From DTLC01 sp964555645 (GTDB lineage Bacteria; Verrucomicrobiota; Verrucomicrobiia; Limisphaerales; DTLC01), in assembly GCA_964555645.1 (NCBI GenBank), contig CAZKTA010000001.1, positions 372,001 to 436,000 of the forward strand: a stretch of 64,000 nt of DNA. The letters are read 5' to 3'. Under the pieces are notes generated by a model. That model was not told where the DNA came from. It saw nothing but the letters and a program-made list of their open reading frames with translations, and made no database searches. Positions within the stretch are counted from its first letter, which is position 1; each line of letters starts with the position of its first letter. Positions 35,291 to 43,953 of this stretch are shown here, piece after piece. Made by a program: the position numbers and the translations under genes.

Positions 35291-36340
35291 ATGAATGCCA
35301 AAAATACACCTGTACGACGCGGTATACTTGTCGGTGGGAATTGGATTATTGACAGGATCAAAGTCATTGACGTTTATCCGCAACCTGAGCAACTGGCAAA
35401 TATCCGTGCCGAAACACAAGGCACAGGCGGCGCGGCTTACAACGTGTTGATAACGCTTGCAAAAAGCGGTGTGCCATTCCCGATTTACGGGGCGGGTCTG
35501 GTGGGGAAAGACCAGGCTGGCACTGGCATAATTCAAGACTGCAAAAACCACAAAATCGACGTCCGGTATCTGGGCACAACACCCAAGGCGCAAACCGCCT
35601 ACACCGAGGTAATGACCGAACAACAGACGGGCCGACGCACGTTCTTTCACTGGCGCGGTGCAAATGCGTTGTGGGACGGTGCTGGTCTGGATTTTAAGAA
35701 AATCAAAGCCCGACTGTTTCACTTGGGCTATTTATTGTTGCTAGATGCGCTTGATGCACCCGACAAAAAATTCGGTACCAAAGCCGCTGCACTGCTCGCA
35801 AAAGCACAAGAGGCCGGCCTAAAAACCAGCATTGACGTGGTAAGCGAAGATAGCGACAGGTTCGTCCAGATCGTGCAGCCGGCCTTAAAGTTTGTTGATT
35901 ACTGTATCCTCAACGAAATTGAAGCCAGCAAAATCACAGGCTTCAAAATTCGCGATGCAAATGGTCAGATTGACCCCGTTGCGGCGCGGCATGCGGCAGG
36001 CGCGCTGTTACAACAAGGTGCACGTGAGCTAGTTGTAATTCACTACCCAGAAGGCGCGTTTGCCCGCACGCGCAAAGGTGAGGACGTCTGGCAACCTGCA
36101 CTCAAACTGCCGCAAAACTATATAGCTGGCACCGCCGGCGCTGGCGACGCTTTCTGTGCAGGTGTTCTAATGGGGCTTCACGAGGGCTGGGAGCTTAAGC
36201 GTTGTTTGTTGACAGGCGTGTGCATTGCCGCAGCGTGCTTGTCAGATCTTACCTGCACAGGCAGCATAAAGCCGCTTGCTGCTTCGCTTGCGTTGGCAAA
36301 AAAGTTCGGATTCCAACCGCCCGTCGAAAAAGGCGACTGA
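35291..36340 (+). CDS. PfkB-family carbohydrate kinase
   Basis: 349 residues, with the PfkB fold signature: an N-terminal GG substrate motif in TQGTGGAAYNVLITLAKSG, QTGRRTFFHWRGANA, and a C-terminal GTAGAGDAFCAGVLMGL with the catalytic Asp and the anion hole (GAGD). KTSIDVVSEDSDRFVQIVQPAL matches the nucleotide domain. Members phosphorylate ribose, fructose, KDG, tagatose-6-phosphate or similar sugars; substrate is not assigned. It starts 177 bases from ptsI in the opposite orientation, and its stop is 21 bases from the efp stop, converging. Confidence 0.88.
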   Translation: MNAKNTPVRRGILVGGNWIIDRIKVIDVYPQPEQLANIRAETQGTGGAAYNVLITLAKSGVPFPIYGAGLVGKDQAGTGIIQDCKNHKIDVRYLGTTPKAQTAYTEVMTEQQTGRRTFFHWRGANALWDGAGLDFKKIKARLFHLGYLLLLDALDAPDKKFGTKAAALLAKAQEAGLKTSIDVVSEDSDRFVQIVQPALKFVDYCILNEIEASKITGFKIRDANGQIDPVAARHAAGALLQQGARELVVIHYPEGAFARTRKGEDVWQPALKLPQNYIAGTAGAGDAFCAGVLMGLHEGWELKRCLLTGVCIAAACLSDLTCTGSIKPLAASLALAKKFGFQPPVEKGD

Positions 36341-36361
36341 CCGCTCAAACTTCTTCCCTTG

Positions 36362-36919
36362 TCAGGCGCGTTCGAGGTACTCGCCTGTGCGGGTGTCTAT
36401 CTTGACCAATTCGCCGGCTTTAATGAACAACGGCGCTTGAACGGTAATGCCGGTCTCGAGCGTGACGGGTTTTTGCACATTTGTGGCTGAGTCGCCCCGC
36501 ACACCCTCAGGGGCTTCAACCACACGCAATACAACCGCTGGCGGCAGTTCGATCGAAACGATCTTGTCATCGGCGAACTTGACTGTAACCTGCGTGTTTT
36601 CGGTCAGGTAATTCCGCGCGTCACCGAGTACGTCGGCCGGCACGGTCACCGATTCGTACGTTTCTGGATCGAGGAACACATAGTCATCGCCGTCCTTGTA
36701 ACTAAAATCCATTTTCTTGCTGATCAGGGTGACTGTTTCAATTCGTTCGGTCGAACCGAAACGCACATCGGACGATTTGCCTGTACGCAGATTGCGTAAT
36801 GTGGCCTGAACAAACGCACGCAGATTGCCCGGCGTGCGGTGTTCGACATCCAACACAACACAAACGTCGCCGTTATAATTTATCGCCATACCACGGCGTA
36901 GGTCGTTTGCTACCGCCAT
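36362..36919 (-). CDS. efp: Elongation factor P with Asn at the loop tip
   Basis: 185 residues with the three-domain EF-P layout: KOW-like domain I (LRRGMAINYNGDVCVVLDVEHRTPGNLRAFVQATLRNLRTG), two OB-type domains (RIETVTLISKKMDFSYKDGDDYVFLDPETYE, then PADVLGDARNYLTENTQVTV and LPPAVVLRVVEAPEGVRGDSA), and a C-terminal GITVQAPLFIKAGELVKIDTRTGEYLERA. It relieves ribosome stalling at polyproline. In E. coli-type EF-P the tip reads P-G-K-G with a modified Lys34; in rhamnosylated forms it is Arg. Here it is P-G-N-L-R, with Asn at the tip and Arg two positions later. The gene is monocistronic and convergent with the PfkB kinase. Confidence 0.95.
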   Translation of the reverse strand: MAVANDLRRGMAINYNGDVCVVLDVEHRTPGNLRAFVQATLRNLRTGKSSDVRFGSTERIETVTLISKKMDFSYKDGDDYVFLDPETYESVTVPADVLGDARNYLTENTQVTVKFADDKIVSIELPPAVVLRVVEAPEGVRGDSATNVQKPVTLETGITVQAPLFIKAGELVKIDTRTGEYLERA

Positions 36920-37317
36920 ATTTTCAAAGTCAAAAATGTCAGCTTAAAACTTTTACTGTTCTTTTGCTCTCAGTCGGCCGCCGCATGGGCTGCGCTTGAG
37001 CGCCGTTAAAGATAACCGCGCCACACAAAACTGCAAGAGACAATCTTATGGCCCATTTAATGCGCATACATTCAATGCGCATACAGAAAAACCTCTAACG
37101 CGCTTGAACGCTAGACCAATGAAGAAATCCAGGGTGCACAAAATTTTTATCCCTAAAACGCTGCGTTCATACTTGACAGCGGCTGTTCTGAGGGTCAATG
37201 CTTGTTTAGGTTCGAACAGTGTTTCGGACCGGTTGGCCCAGAATTGTAGAACGAGAGACTTCTATTCGGGCGAAGTAAGAACAAAACTCAAACTCACAAA
37301 GCTGCTTAGAGTATCCC
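36920..37317. other. Divergent intergenic region, efp and secreted-protein promoter zone
   Basis: 398 bases between the efp start (minus) and the secreted protein at 37318 (plus), so promoters for both must lie here. No gene is seen. It contains a 12-base direct repeat, listed separately. Confidence 0.5.
37059..37085 (+). repeat. 12-base direct repeat AATGCGCATACA, 15-base period
   Basis: AATGCGCATACA occurs at 37059-37070 and again at 37074-37085. It lies roughly midway between the divergent start codons. Two identical copies close together can be a binding site for a dimeric regulator, though the 15-base period does not match one helical turn. Confidence 0.45.
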
Positions 37318-39003
37318 ATGCAAACGAAATCGTTTCTCGTAAAAGGTAGCGTGCTTGGGTTTGCAATCTGCATTGCCATAAGCTTGGCAATCACTGCGCG
37401 CGCACAGATAACTTTTACGGTTGATTCAACCAAAACATGGAGCGGCTGGATGAACGTGTATTCGATTATTGACGGTGGCCAGGGCAGCTATTTGTGGGGC
37501 AGTCCGTGGGGCACAGCAGCTTTGATGGCGTTTTTTGACGGTACAAATTCGCTCACCTTGCTGCCTAATACAAACACGTACAACCCTGCCGACCCCTATT
37601 GGGTCAATCCTGACGGCACGGGTGCCAAATGGATGGAAGCAAACTTTTACATTGACTGTGGCACAGCGTACGGGGGCCAAACAATTGTGTTCACCGGGCA
37701 AGTGTTCAGTAACACGCTTGTGTACCCGTACAACGCAGTCGCTTTCATAAAGGAATTCGCTCCCGGGTACGCTTTTCTGGGCATGACAACTGAACCGCTG
37801 TTTGACGGGTTCACATTTGCCGTAACCCGTTCGATAGGCTCAGGCAACATTTGCCAGTACGGGTTCATGCTCACAGGACCAAATGCAAACCCCACTAACC
37901 TGCCCAACCTCGGCAAGGTTGTAATAGCAGTGCAAAACCCGGCCCTGTCGGTATTGCCCATGGCCAACCAAGCTGTTGTCGAAGGCCAAACTGCAACATT
38001 TAATGTGGTCGCGCAAGGGACTCCCCCGTTCAACTACATGTGGGCACATGTAACCGCTAGTTCGAGCAACGTGCTCAGCGACGGTGGCAGGATTTCAGGC
38101 GCAGCTACAGCTAATTTGACTATATCGAACGTCACCTTTGCAGATGTAGGTACTTATTACGTGACTGTATGGAACCGGGCAGGCACAAACAGTGTCTGGG
38201 CGTACTTGACGGTTATCCCGCTTGAACTGGCTCGAACGAATCTGCTCATAGACCCAGGATTCGAGCGGGGCGTGTTTGCACCGGCGGGCGACATCGGTTG
38301 GTTCAATTTCGGTGGGTCGGCAATCCAAAATACAAACGACCGCTATTACTTCAGTGAGACATACGTGACTGTGGCTGACGGGACGAATTGTTGTCAAATT
38401 TATACGAGTGGCGAATGGAACGGCGTGTTCCAAGACAGACCGGCCTCGCCCGGGGAGCTGTACACCGCCAGCGCATGGTTCTTGACGCCCGCTGAAGACC
38501 AAATCGCAGGCAGCAACGTTTGCTTCCTTGAAGTGCAGTTCAGAGATGCAGCAGATGTGGTCCTTGTGCAGTACGCCTCAGGAATGGTTGACACCAATTT
38601 CCCGACCAACACTTGGATTCAGCTTGTGCCCACCAACATCCGTGCGGGCGATTTCGTGACCGAGCTCGGCACGGCCGACTATTTGGTCGCACCACCCGGC
38701 ACAGCCAAGGTACGGTTCCAGTTTACCTACCGCTCAGTTGGTGGTTGGGGGTCGGTTTACGTCGATAAGGCCGAGCTAAGGCTGCGTGCACCAGCTTTTG
38801 TTAATGCGGCCTTGAGTGGCACCAATATTTTGATTTCCTTTCCGACCAGATACGGGCCGACTTACCAGGTCTATTACAAAACCAACTTAGCGGATACGGT
38901 TTGGTTACCACTTGGCTCGCCGGTTGCCGGTGACGGCACGGTTAAGACCGTCCAAGACTCGGTCCTGGCTACCACCAGGTTCTACACAGTGAACACGAAA
39001 TAA
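37318..39003 (+). CDS. Secreted multidomain protein: paralogous N-domain, Ig-like and sugar-binding-like domains
   Basis: 561 residues with a signal peptide (about 1-30, VLGFAICIAISLAITARA). Residues about 31-205 are a domain closely related to the whole mature PEP-CTERM protein at 40006; shared motifs include PYWVNPDG, GAKWMEANF, VAFIKEFAPGY, IGSGNI and TGPNANP. An Ig-like domain follows (about 208-298, QAVVEGQTATFNVVAQG... DVGTYYVTVWNRAG). A galactose-binding-like beta-sandwich (about 305-490, LLIDPGFERG... YTASAWFLTP... VYVDKAELRL) resembles CBM4/9. The C-terminal 60 residues (TYQVYYKTNLADTVWLPLG... TTRFYTV) are the Verrucomicrobia exported-protein module. No catalytic domain is evident; binding role inferred. 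It starts about 400 bases from efp, divergent. Confidence 0.82.
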   Translation: MQTKSFLVKGSVLGFAICIAISLAITARAQITFTVDSTKTWSGWMNVYSIIDGGQGSYLWGSPWGTAALMAFFDGTNSLTLLPNTNTYNPADPYWVNPDGTGAKWMEANFYIDCGTAYGGQTIVFTGQVFSNTLVYPYNAVAFIKEFAPGYAFLGMTTEPLFDGFTFAVTRSIGSGNICQYGFMLTGPNANPTNLPNLGKVVIAVQNPALSVLPMANQAVVEGQTATFNVVAQGTPPFNYMWAHVTASSSNVLSDGGRISGAATANLTISNVTFADVGTYYVTVWNRAGTNSVWAYLTVIPLELARTNLLIDPGFERGVFAPAGDIGWFNFGGSAIQNTNDRYYFSETYVTVADGTNCCQIYTSGEWNGVFQDRPASPGELYTASAWFLTPAEDQIAGSNVCFLEVQFRDAADVVLVQYASGMVDTNFPTNTWIQLVPTNIRAGDFVTELGTADYLVAPPGTAKVRFQFTYRSVGGWGSVYVDKAELRLRAPAFVNAALSGTNILISFPTRYGPTYQVYYKTNLADTVWLPLGSPVAGDGTVKTVQDSVLATTRFYTVNTK

Positions 39004-39048
39004 GACCGGCAAAGCCCGGTACCACCACAACTACGGTATACAAGGTGA

Positions 39049-39917
39049 ATGGGCCGCACCACACCCGGTCAGACCCCGTGGTTGGTTCCAACTGATTAAA
39101 ACCACGGCTGCACGCCCGGCGGCTCTTACGTTGATCGAACCATTGGTTGTGAATGCGATCATTGCGATTTTGGCTGCGTTACTGCTACCTGCGTTAACTC
39201 AGGCCAAAGCAAAAGCGCACGGCATTAGTTGCGTGAATAACCTCGAGTAACCCCAGATTGGCTGGCAAATGTATGCAAATGAAAACGACGATAAGCTCGT
39301 GCGCGTTGGCGGCATAGACGTGAACGTGACTGACCCAAGCGACCCGGAGCGCACAACCTGGTGGGCCGAAAAACCAATGGGTACTCGGTCGCGTTGACCA
39401 ATGGCCTTCAGCCACTAACGAGCTGCTAGACAAAGCCACCCTGCTGTTCCCGTATGTAAAAAACATTGCTGTTTACAAATGCCCGGCTGATAAGAAGCAG
39501 TTCAACACCCACAACACCGTCCACAGCATGTCAATGAACTGCTGGATGAATCCGATCTAGAGCTGGAACAAAACCCGGCGTTACTCGGGTACTCCAAAAA
39601 TGCTGCGTGACTACAGGAAACTAACAACTATAGACCAGCCAGCCAAACGTTGGGTGTTCATTGACGAAAACCAGTACGGTATTAATGACGGTTTTTTCGT
39701 TTGCGATCCGAACCTGACTGTGTGGGTTGACGGACCAGCGACGTACCATGCAGGCGCAGGCGGTGTGTCATTCGCCGGCGGCCATGCTGAGGTTAAGAAA
39801 TGGAAGGATGGCAACATACGCGCACTGCGCAGCCCGCCGCGACAATCAGGGCTGCTGTGTGACAAGTCCACAGCCGACCTCGAACGGCTTCAGGAACGGA
39901 GTACAACTTTGCAGTGA
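39049..39917 (+). pseudogene. Decayed prepilin-type (H-x9-DG-like) exported protein gene
   Basis: The remnant begins at ATG 39049 after CAAGGTGA and follows the family pattern once frame breaks are corrected. The prepilin signal GGFTLIE is broken by one extra base in GGCGGCT-c-TTACG (39118-39130); downstream is LIEPLVVNAIIAILAALLLPAL, then a conserved stretch (QAKAKAHGISCVNNL... WQMYANENDDKLVRVGG). A second one-base insertion near 39347 is needed before PGGPKNQWVLGRVDQW, AVYKCPADKKQF and HSMSMNCW. The C-terminal H-x-G-FAGGHAEVKKWKDG-like motif is intact (39750-39810). In-frame stops TAA 39097, TAA 39248 and TAG 39558 occur, all explainable as CAA or CAG changed to TAA or TAG. It is a dead copy, not a start-site artefact. 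Confidence 0.85.
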
Positions 39918-40005
39918 AATCCATTTTTCAAGATTATCCTTGACTTTGGCCACGATAAGGCGTAAAAAATCCGGTAGTTAACCTGAAACAAAACACTGAC
40001 CTGCC

Positions 40006-40662
40006 ATGAAAAAAGCGAGCGTGATTGCAGTGGGAATGGCGTGGTTGTTATCAGTCGCGACTGAACTAAAAGCTGTCACTTTTGGTGTTGACCCGAGCCT
40101 GCCGTGGTTTGGCTGGATGAATGTGTACGATAATGTTAACGGTACACCTGGCAGTTACTTATGGGGAAGCGGATGGGGTGTGGGAGATTTGCAAGCTTAC
40201 CTGACAAGCACAAGCCTTACCCTTGCGCCTAACACTAATACTTATAACCCCAGCGACCCATACTGGGTGAACCCGGACGGTAGTGGCGCCAAATGGATGG
40301 AAGCAAACTTTTTGGTGGACACGGGCAGTGCCCACGGTGGCCAAACGATTACGTTTACAGGTTACACAATCGCAAATACGTTGGTTAGCCCATACTCGTC
40401 GGTCGCGTTCATTAAGGAATTCGCCCCCGGATATGTGTGGGTCGGCATGACTACAGCCCCTCTATTGAGCGACTCAACGTTTAGTGTTTCGCGTCCGATC
40501 GGTTCGGGCAACATTGCACAGTTCGGGTTCATGACAACTGGACCAAACGCAAACCCGAATTTGGACTACGGCACGGTAGTAATTTTTGTCCCTGAACCCT
40601 CGATAATTGGGGTGTTAGGGCTAGGCGTGATTGGTCTGCTTTTAATCCGGCAGCGTAAGTAG
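40006..40662 (+). CDS. PEP-CTERM exported protein, paralogue of the 37318 N-domain
   Basis: 218 residues. A signal peptide (VIAVGMAWLLSVATELKA) is followed by a domain of about 165 residues sharing GWMNVY, GSYLWGS, TNTYNP, PYWVNPDG, GAKWMEANF, FIKEFAPGY and TGPNANP with the first half of the protein at 37318. The end is a classic PEP-CTERM sorting signal: VPEPSIIGVLGLGVIGLLLIRQRK, that is VPEP, a hydrophobic helix and a basic tail. It is recognised by an exosortase (not in the window) and tied to exopolysaccharide-associated surface or extracellular matrix display. Function of the domain is unknown. An intrinsic terminator follows directly. Confidence 0.9.
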   Translation: MKKASVIAVGMAWLLSVATELKAVTFGVDPSLPWFGWMNVYDNVNGTPGSYLWGSGWGVGDLQAYLTSTSLTLAPNTNTYNPSDPYWVNPDGSGAKWMEANFLVDTGSAHGGQTITFTGYTIANTLVSPYSSVAFIKEFAPGYVWVGMTTAPLLSDSTFSVSRPIGSGNIAQFGFMTTGPNANPNLDYGTVVIFVPEPSIIGVLGLGVIGLLLIRQRK

Positions 40663-40690
40663 TTTTGATTGTGACAGCATTTGGGTGTAA

Positions 40691-40726
40691 GGTCACGTCG
40701 GTGGTCGACGTGGCCTTTTCTTTTTT
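40691..40726 (+). terminator. Rho-independent terminator after the PEP-CTERM gene
   Basis: GGTCACGTCG (40691-40700) pairs with CGACGTGGCC (40706-40715), a 10-bp stem with one G-T pair and loop GTGGT, followed by a T-rich tract to 40726. It is the clearest intrinsic terminator in the window. Its T-tract ends 5 bases before the first possible start codon of the GH16 gene at 40732. Confidence 0.9.
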
Positions 40727-40731
40727 GAACG

Positions 40732-43005
40732 ATGCAAATTTTGTCTAGTACAAGGATGAGATTCGCCTATGGCTTATTTAGGTTACGTGGTCCGGCTTTT
40801 TTTGTGGCGACGCTAGTCTGGTGCGGTCAGGTCCAGTTACAGGCTGGTTGGCAACTGGTGTGGGCCGATGAATTCGATGGCTCGAGCATTGACACGAATA
40901 AATGGACATTCGACATTGGCAACGGCGTGAACGGGTGGGGCAACTGGGAACGCCAATACTACACCAGTCGCACTAACAACGCTTTTGTAGCAGGCGGCGC
41001 GCTGCACATTGTTGCCCAAAAAGAGTCTTATGGTGGGTTTCCATACACATCGGCTCGGCTGAAAACTCAAGGCCGATTTTCAAAAACTTACGGTCGGTTC
41101 GAGTTCCGCGCTAAACTGCCGCGTGGCCTCGGCTTTTGGCCTGCGCTATGGATGTTGGGCACAAATATTACCTCAATCGGTTGGCCGCGGTGCGGTGAGA
41201 TAGACGTTTTAGAAGCAAAAGGCAGCTGGACAAACACCGTCCAAGGCACAATCCACTACGCAGATTTAGCGAGCAACCACACTTATCAGACAAGAATTTA
41301 CACGTTTCCAAGGCCGGGCGACTCGATTACAAACTTCCACATCTACGCAGTCGAATGGACGTCGAATTCGATTAAATGGATTGTGGACGGCGAAACAGTG
41401 CATACCTGGAATAGTTGGTCGAGTGCAGTCGGTCCGTTTCCTGCGCCGTTTGACCGTGATTTTTTCATTATTATGAATCTTGCCATTGGCGGTAGTTATC
41501 TTGGCTACCCGACCGATGCAGCGATCGATGCTGGTACTGTGTTCCCAGGCGAAATGGTAGTTGACTATGTTCGCGTGTACGATTATGTACTTGCTCCCCC
41601 TGAAAGGCCGACTTGGAATGCGGTTGCCACAGCTAACGGTAAGACGTATCTGAGCTGGGTAACACCTAGTTCGGGCGCTGCAGGGTACAAAGTTAAACGA
41701 GCCGCCGCACCTGGCGGACCATATACCATAATCGCAACCACAATCACAAACAGCTATATTGACGCCACCGTTTCGAACTGTGCCACCTACTACTACGTTG
41801 TTTCCGCTACAAACAGCGTTGGCGAAAGCCCGGATTCGGCCGAAGTAGAAGTCAATCTGCCAGCTTATGCGATTGCGGTGAACGCAGGCGGTGCTGTCGC
41901 CATGCAGTTTTTGGCAGACACAAATTTCACGGGCGGTACGCAAGCTGCGCTAGTATCTACTCTTATTGACACGAACGGCGTGCTCGACCCTGCGCCGCAG
42001 ACAGTTTATCAAACCGAACGGTACGGCAACTTCTCGTACACTTTCAGCGGTTTACTCCCAGGTCAACAGTACCGCCTCCGGTTGCACTTTGCGGAGGTCT
42101 ATTGGACATCAGAAGGGAAACGGCGGTTTAATGTGTTCATAAACGGCGCGCAGGTATTGACAAACTTCGATATCGTCGCCGCAGCTGGGGCGCCCAACAA
42201 GGCTATCATCAAAGAGTTTACAGCCACAGCAACCGGTGCTGGCCAGCTCGTGATCCAGTTCGTCACGGTACTGGACAACGCAAAATGCAGCGGGATCGAG
42301 CTGATCCTACCGCGTTTGTCTGCACCACAAATCGTTGTGGCAGATGCGGGTAACTCAACCGTAACGCTGAGTTGGACGCCCGTGCCGGGTGCAAACTCGT
42401 ACAATGTAAAACGGTCAACAACACCCGGCCAACAGTACGGTGTCGTCGCTACAGGCGTGCTCGGCACCAATTACGTCGATACAAGCTTAACCAACGGGGT
42501 CACGTACTACTATGTGGTATCGGCTGTCCGCGCCGGGTGCGAAAGCACAAATTCGACCGAAGTCAGCGCGACGCCGCTCTGTACACCGCCACCCGCACCT
42601 GTTGCAAGTTACAATAGCCCGCTGTACGCGGGCATGACGCTTCATTTGAGCGCATCGAGTGTGCCTGGCGCTTTGTACCTTTGGAGCGGCCCGAACGGAT
42701 TTACTTCGACCAACCAAAATCCAGTGATCCATAACGTTGGAGAGCACGTCTCCGGTCAATACAGCGTGGTGGCAATCGTTAATGGGTGCGCATCAGAACC
42801 TGGGATCGTACAAGTTGTGGTCAACCCGCCTGTTCATTTGTCATTTCAATTGCTCGAGGGCGCAATTGTTCTTGACTGGCCGTTTGGCACTTTGCTTTCT
42901 AGCACGAACATTGCAGGACCATGGGTCGAACTTGGAGGAGGAGCTCCGCCGTACACAGGCACGTTTAGTACCCCACAACAATTTTTTCGCGTCAAACTAC
43001 AGTAG
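40732..43005 (+). CDS. Secreted GH16 beta-glucanase with FN3, malectin-like and Ig-like domains
   Basis: 757 residues from ATG 40732, or 749 from ATG 40756. A signal-like stretch (about 20-38) leads to a GH16 domain (about 40-290): LVWADEFDGSSIDTNKW, SARLKTQGRFSKTYGRFEFRAKLP and the catalytic CGEIDVLEAKG (nucleophile Glu about 156, Asp 158, acid-base Glu about 161). The motif and insertions resemble laminarinase-type beta-1,3-glucanases. Then an FN3 domain (about 292-375), a malectin/CBM57-like domain (about 380-525), a second FN3 (about 530-615), an Ig-like or PKD-like domain (about 620-705) and a short C-terminal module. It should cleave beta-glucan outside the cell. The first start lies directly after the terminator. 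Confidence 0.9.
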   Translation: MQILSSTRMRFAYGLFRLRGPAFFVATLVWCGQVQLQAGWQLVWADEFDGSSIDTNKWTFDIGNGVNGWGNWERQYYTSRTNNAFVAGGALHIVAQKESYGGFPYTSARLKTQGRFSKTYGRFEFRAKLPRGLGFWPALWMLGTNITSIGWPRCGEIDVLEAKGSWTNTVQGTIHYADLASNHTYQTRIYTFPRPGDSITNFHIYAVEWTSNSIKWIVDGETVHTWNSWSSAVGPFPAPFDRDFFIIMNLAIGGSYLGYPTDAAIDAGTVFPGEMVVDYVRVYDYVLAPPERPTWNAVATANGKTYLSWVTPSSGAAGYKVKRAAAPGGPYTIIATTITNSYIDATVSNCATYYYVVSATNSVGESPDSAEVEVNLPAYAIAVNAGGAVAMQFLADTNFTGGTQAALVSTLIDTNGVLDPAPQTVYQTERYGNFSYTFSGLLPGQQYRLRLHFAEVYWTSEGKRRFNVFINGAQVLTNFDIVAAAGAPNKAIIKEFTATATGAGQLVIQFVTVLDNAKCSGIELILPRLSAPQIVVADAGNSTVTLSWTPVPGANSYNVKRSTTPGQQYGVVATGVLGTNYVDTSLTNGVTYYYVVSAVRAGCESTNSTEVSATPLCTPPPAPVASYNSPLYAGMTLHLSASSVPGALYLWSGPNGFTSTNQNPVIHNVGEHVSGQYSVVAIVNGCASEPGIVQVVVNPPVHLSFQLLEGAIVLDWPFGTLLSSTNIAGPWVELGGGAPPYTGTFSTPQQFFRVKLQ

Positions 43006-43102
43006 ATTAACTCCAGTGCAATCTGGCTTTTCAAAAGCGTGCGTAATAATTCAGACTCGCAATATGCAGAGTGCCTCGTGTATGCTTTAGCCGGTCATTA
43101 AC

Positions 43103-43909
43103 ATGAGCAATCTTGAGGCAAACGCAACTATGGCGGTGTTTCTCGACCTAGAGAACATCGCGTTGGGTGCGCGTCAGGCGAGTTACCCCACGTTCGATAT
43201 TCAGAAGCTTTTGGAACGCTTATTACTCAAAGGCAACATTGTGGTCAAGAAAGCTTACTGCGATTTCGAGCGATTTAAGGAGTTCAAACGCGCGTTGCAC
43301 GAAGCTGCTTTTGAATTAATTGAGATCCCGCACCTGCGTCAGTCAGGCAAGAATTCAGCCGACATCCGAATGGTGGTTGACGCACTTGACTTGTGTTACA
43401 CCAAAAGTCATGTGGACACGTTTGTAATCATAAGCGGTGATTCGGATTTTTCACCCTTAGTTAGCAAGCTGCGTGAAAACGCAAAAAAGGTGATCGGGGT
43501 CGGCGTCAAAAGCTCAACTTCAGACCTTTTCCTAAACAACTGCGACGAGTTCATCTACTACGATGACTTGGTCCGCGCCGAAGCAGCAAAGATGCGCCGA
43601 CGCGTGGGGCCACCCGCACTTACAACAGGTAGACAAGGCAACGCGCATCCCAAAGGCCCGCCACCCGAAAAGGCGTTCGACCTGGTCATCTCTACACTGG
43701 ATGCTCTGAGTCAAGAACGCGATGCAACCGAACCAATCTGGGGGTCTATGATCAAACAAGCACTCAAACGCCGAAACCCGGGATTCAACGAGCGCGCCTA
43801 CGGCTTTCGGTCATTTAATGAGCTGCTTGAGGCGGCGCAAAAACGTGGTTTGTTAAACCTTGTGCCCGACGAAAAATCAGGCGGCTATATTGTCCGCCCG
43901 ATTGAATAG
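43103..43909 (+). CDS. NYN-domain protein with C-terminal OST-HTH (LOTUS) domain
   Basis: 268 residues, soluble. The NYN (PIN-like ribonuclease) domain at about 10-155 holds acidic residues expected for metal-dependent RNA cleavage: VFLDLENIAL (Asp 15), SADIRMVVDAL (Asp 87, Asp 93) and IISGDSDFSPLV (Asp 113, Asp 115). A basic linker (about 160-190) is followed by an OST-HTH/LOTUS domain (about 190-266, AFDLVISTLDALSQER... GSMIKQALKRRNPGFNERAYGFRSFNELLEAAQKRGLL). This NYN-LOTUS combination is known from limkain-b1/MARF1-type proteins. Bacterial versions are presumed RNA-binding nucleases. It starts 97 bases after the GH16 gene and may share its transcript. Confidence 0.85.
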   Translation: MSNLEANATMAVFLDLENIALGARQASYPTFDIQKLLERLLLKGNIVVKKAYCDFERFKEFKRALHEAAFELIEIPHLRQSGKNSADIRMVVDALDLCYTKSHVDTFVIISGDSDFSPLVSKLRENAKKVIGVGVKSSTSDLFLNNCDEFIYYDDLVRAEAAKMRRRVGPPALTTGRQGNAHPKGPPPEKAFDLVISTLDALSQERDATEPIWGSMIKQALKRRNPGFNERAYGFRSFNELLEAAQKRGLLNLVPDEKSGGYIVRPIE

Positions 43910-43953
43910 TGAGCTTTCTGTCATGATTAGGATTGTTTTTTGCTGCACGTTAC

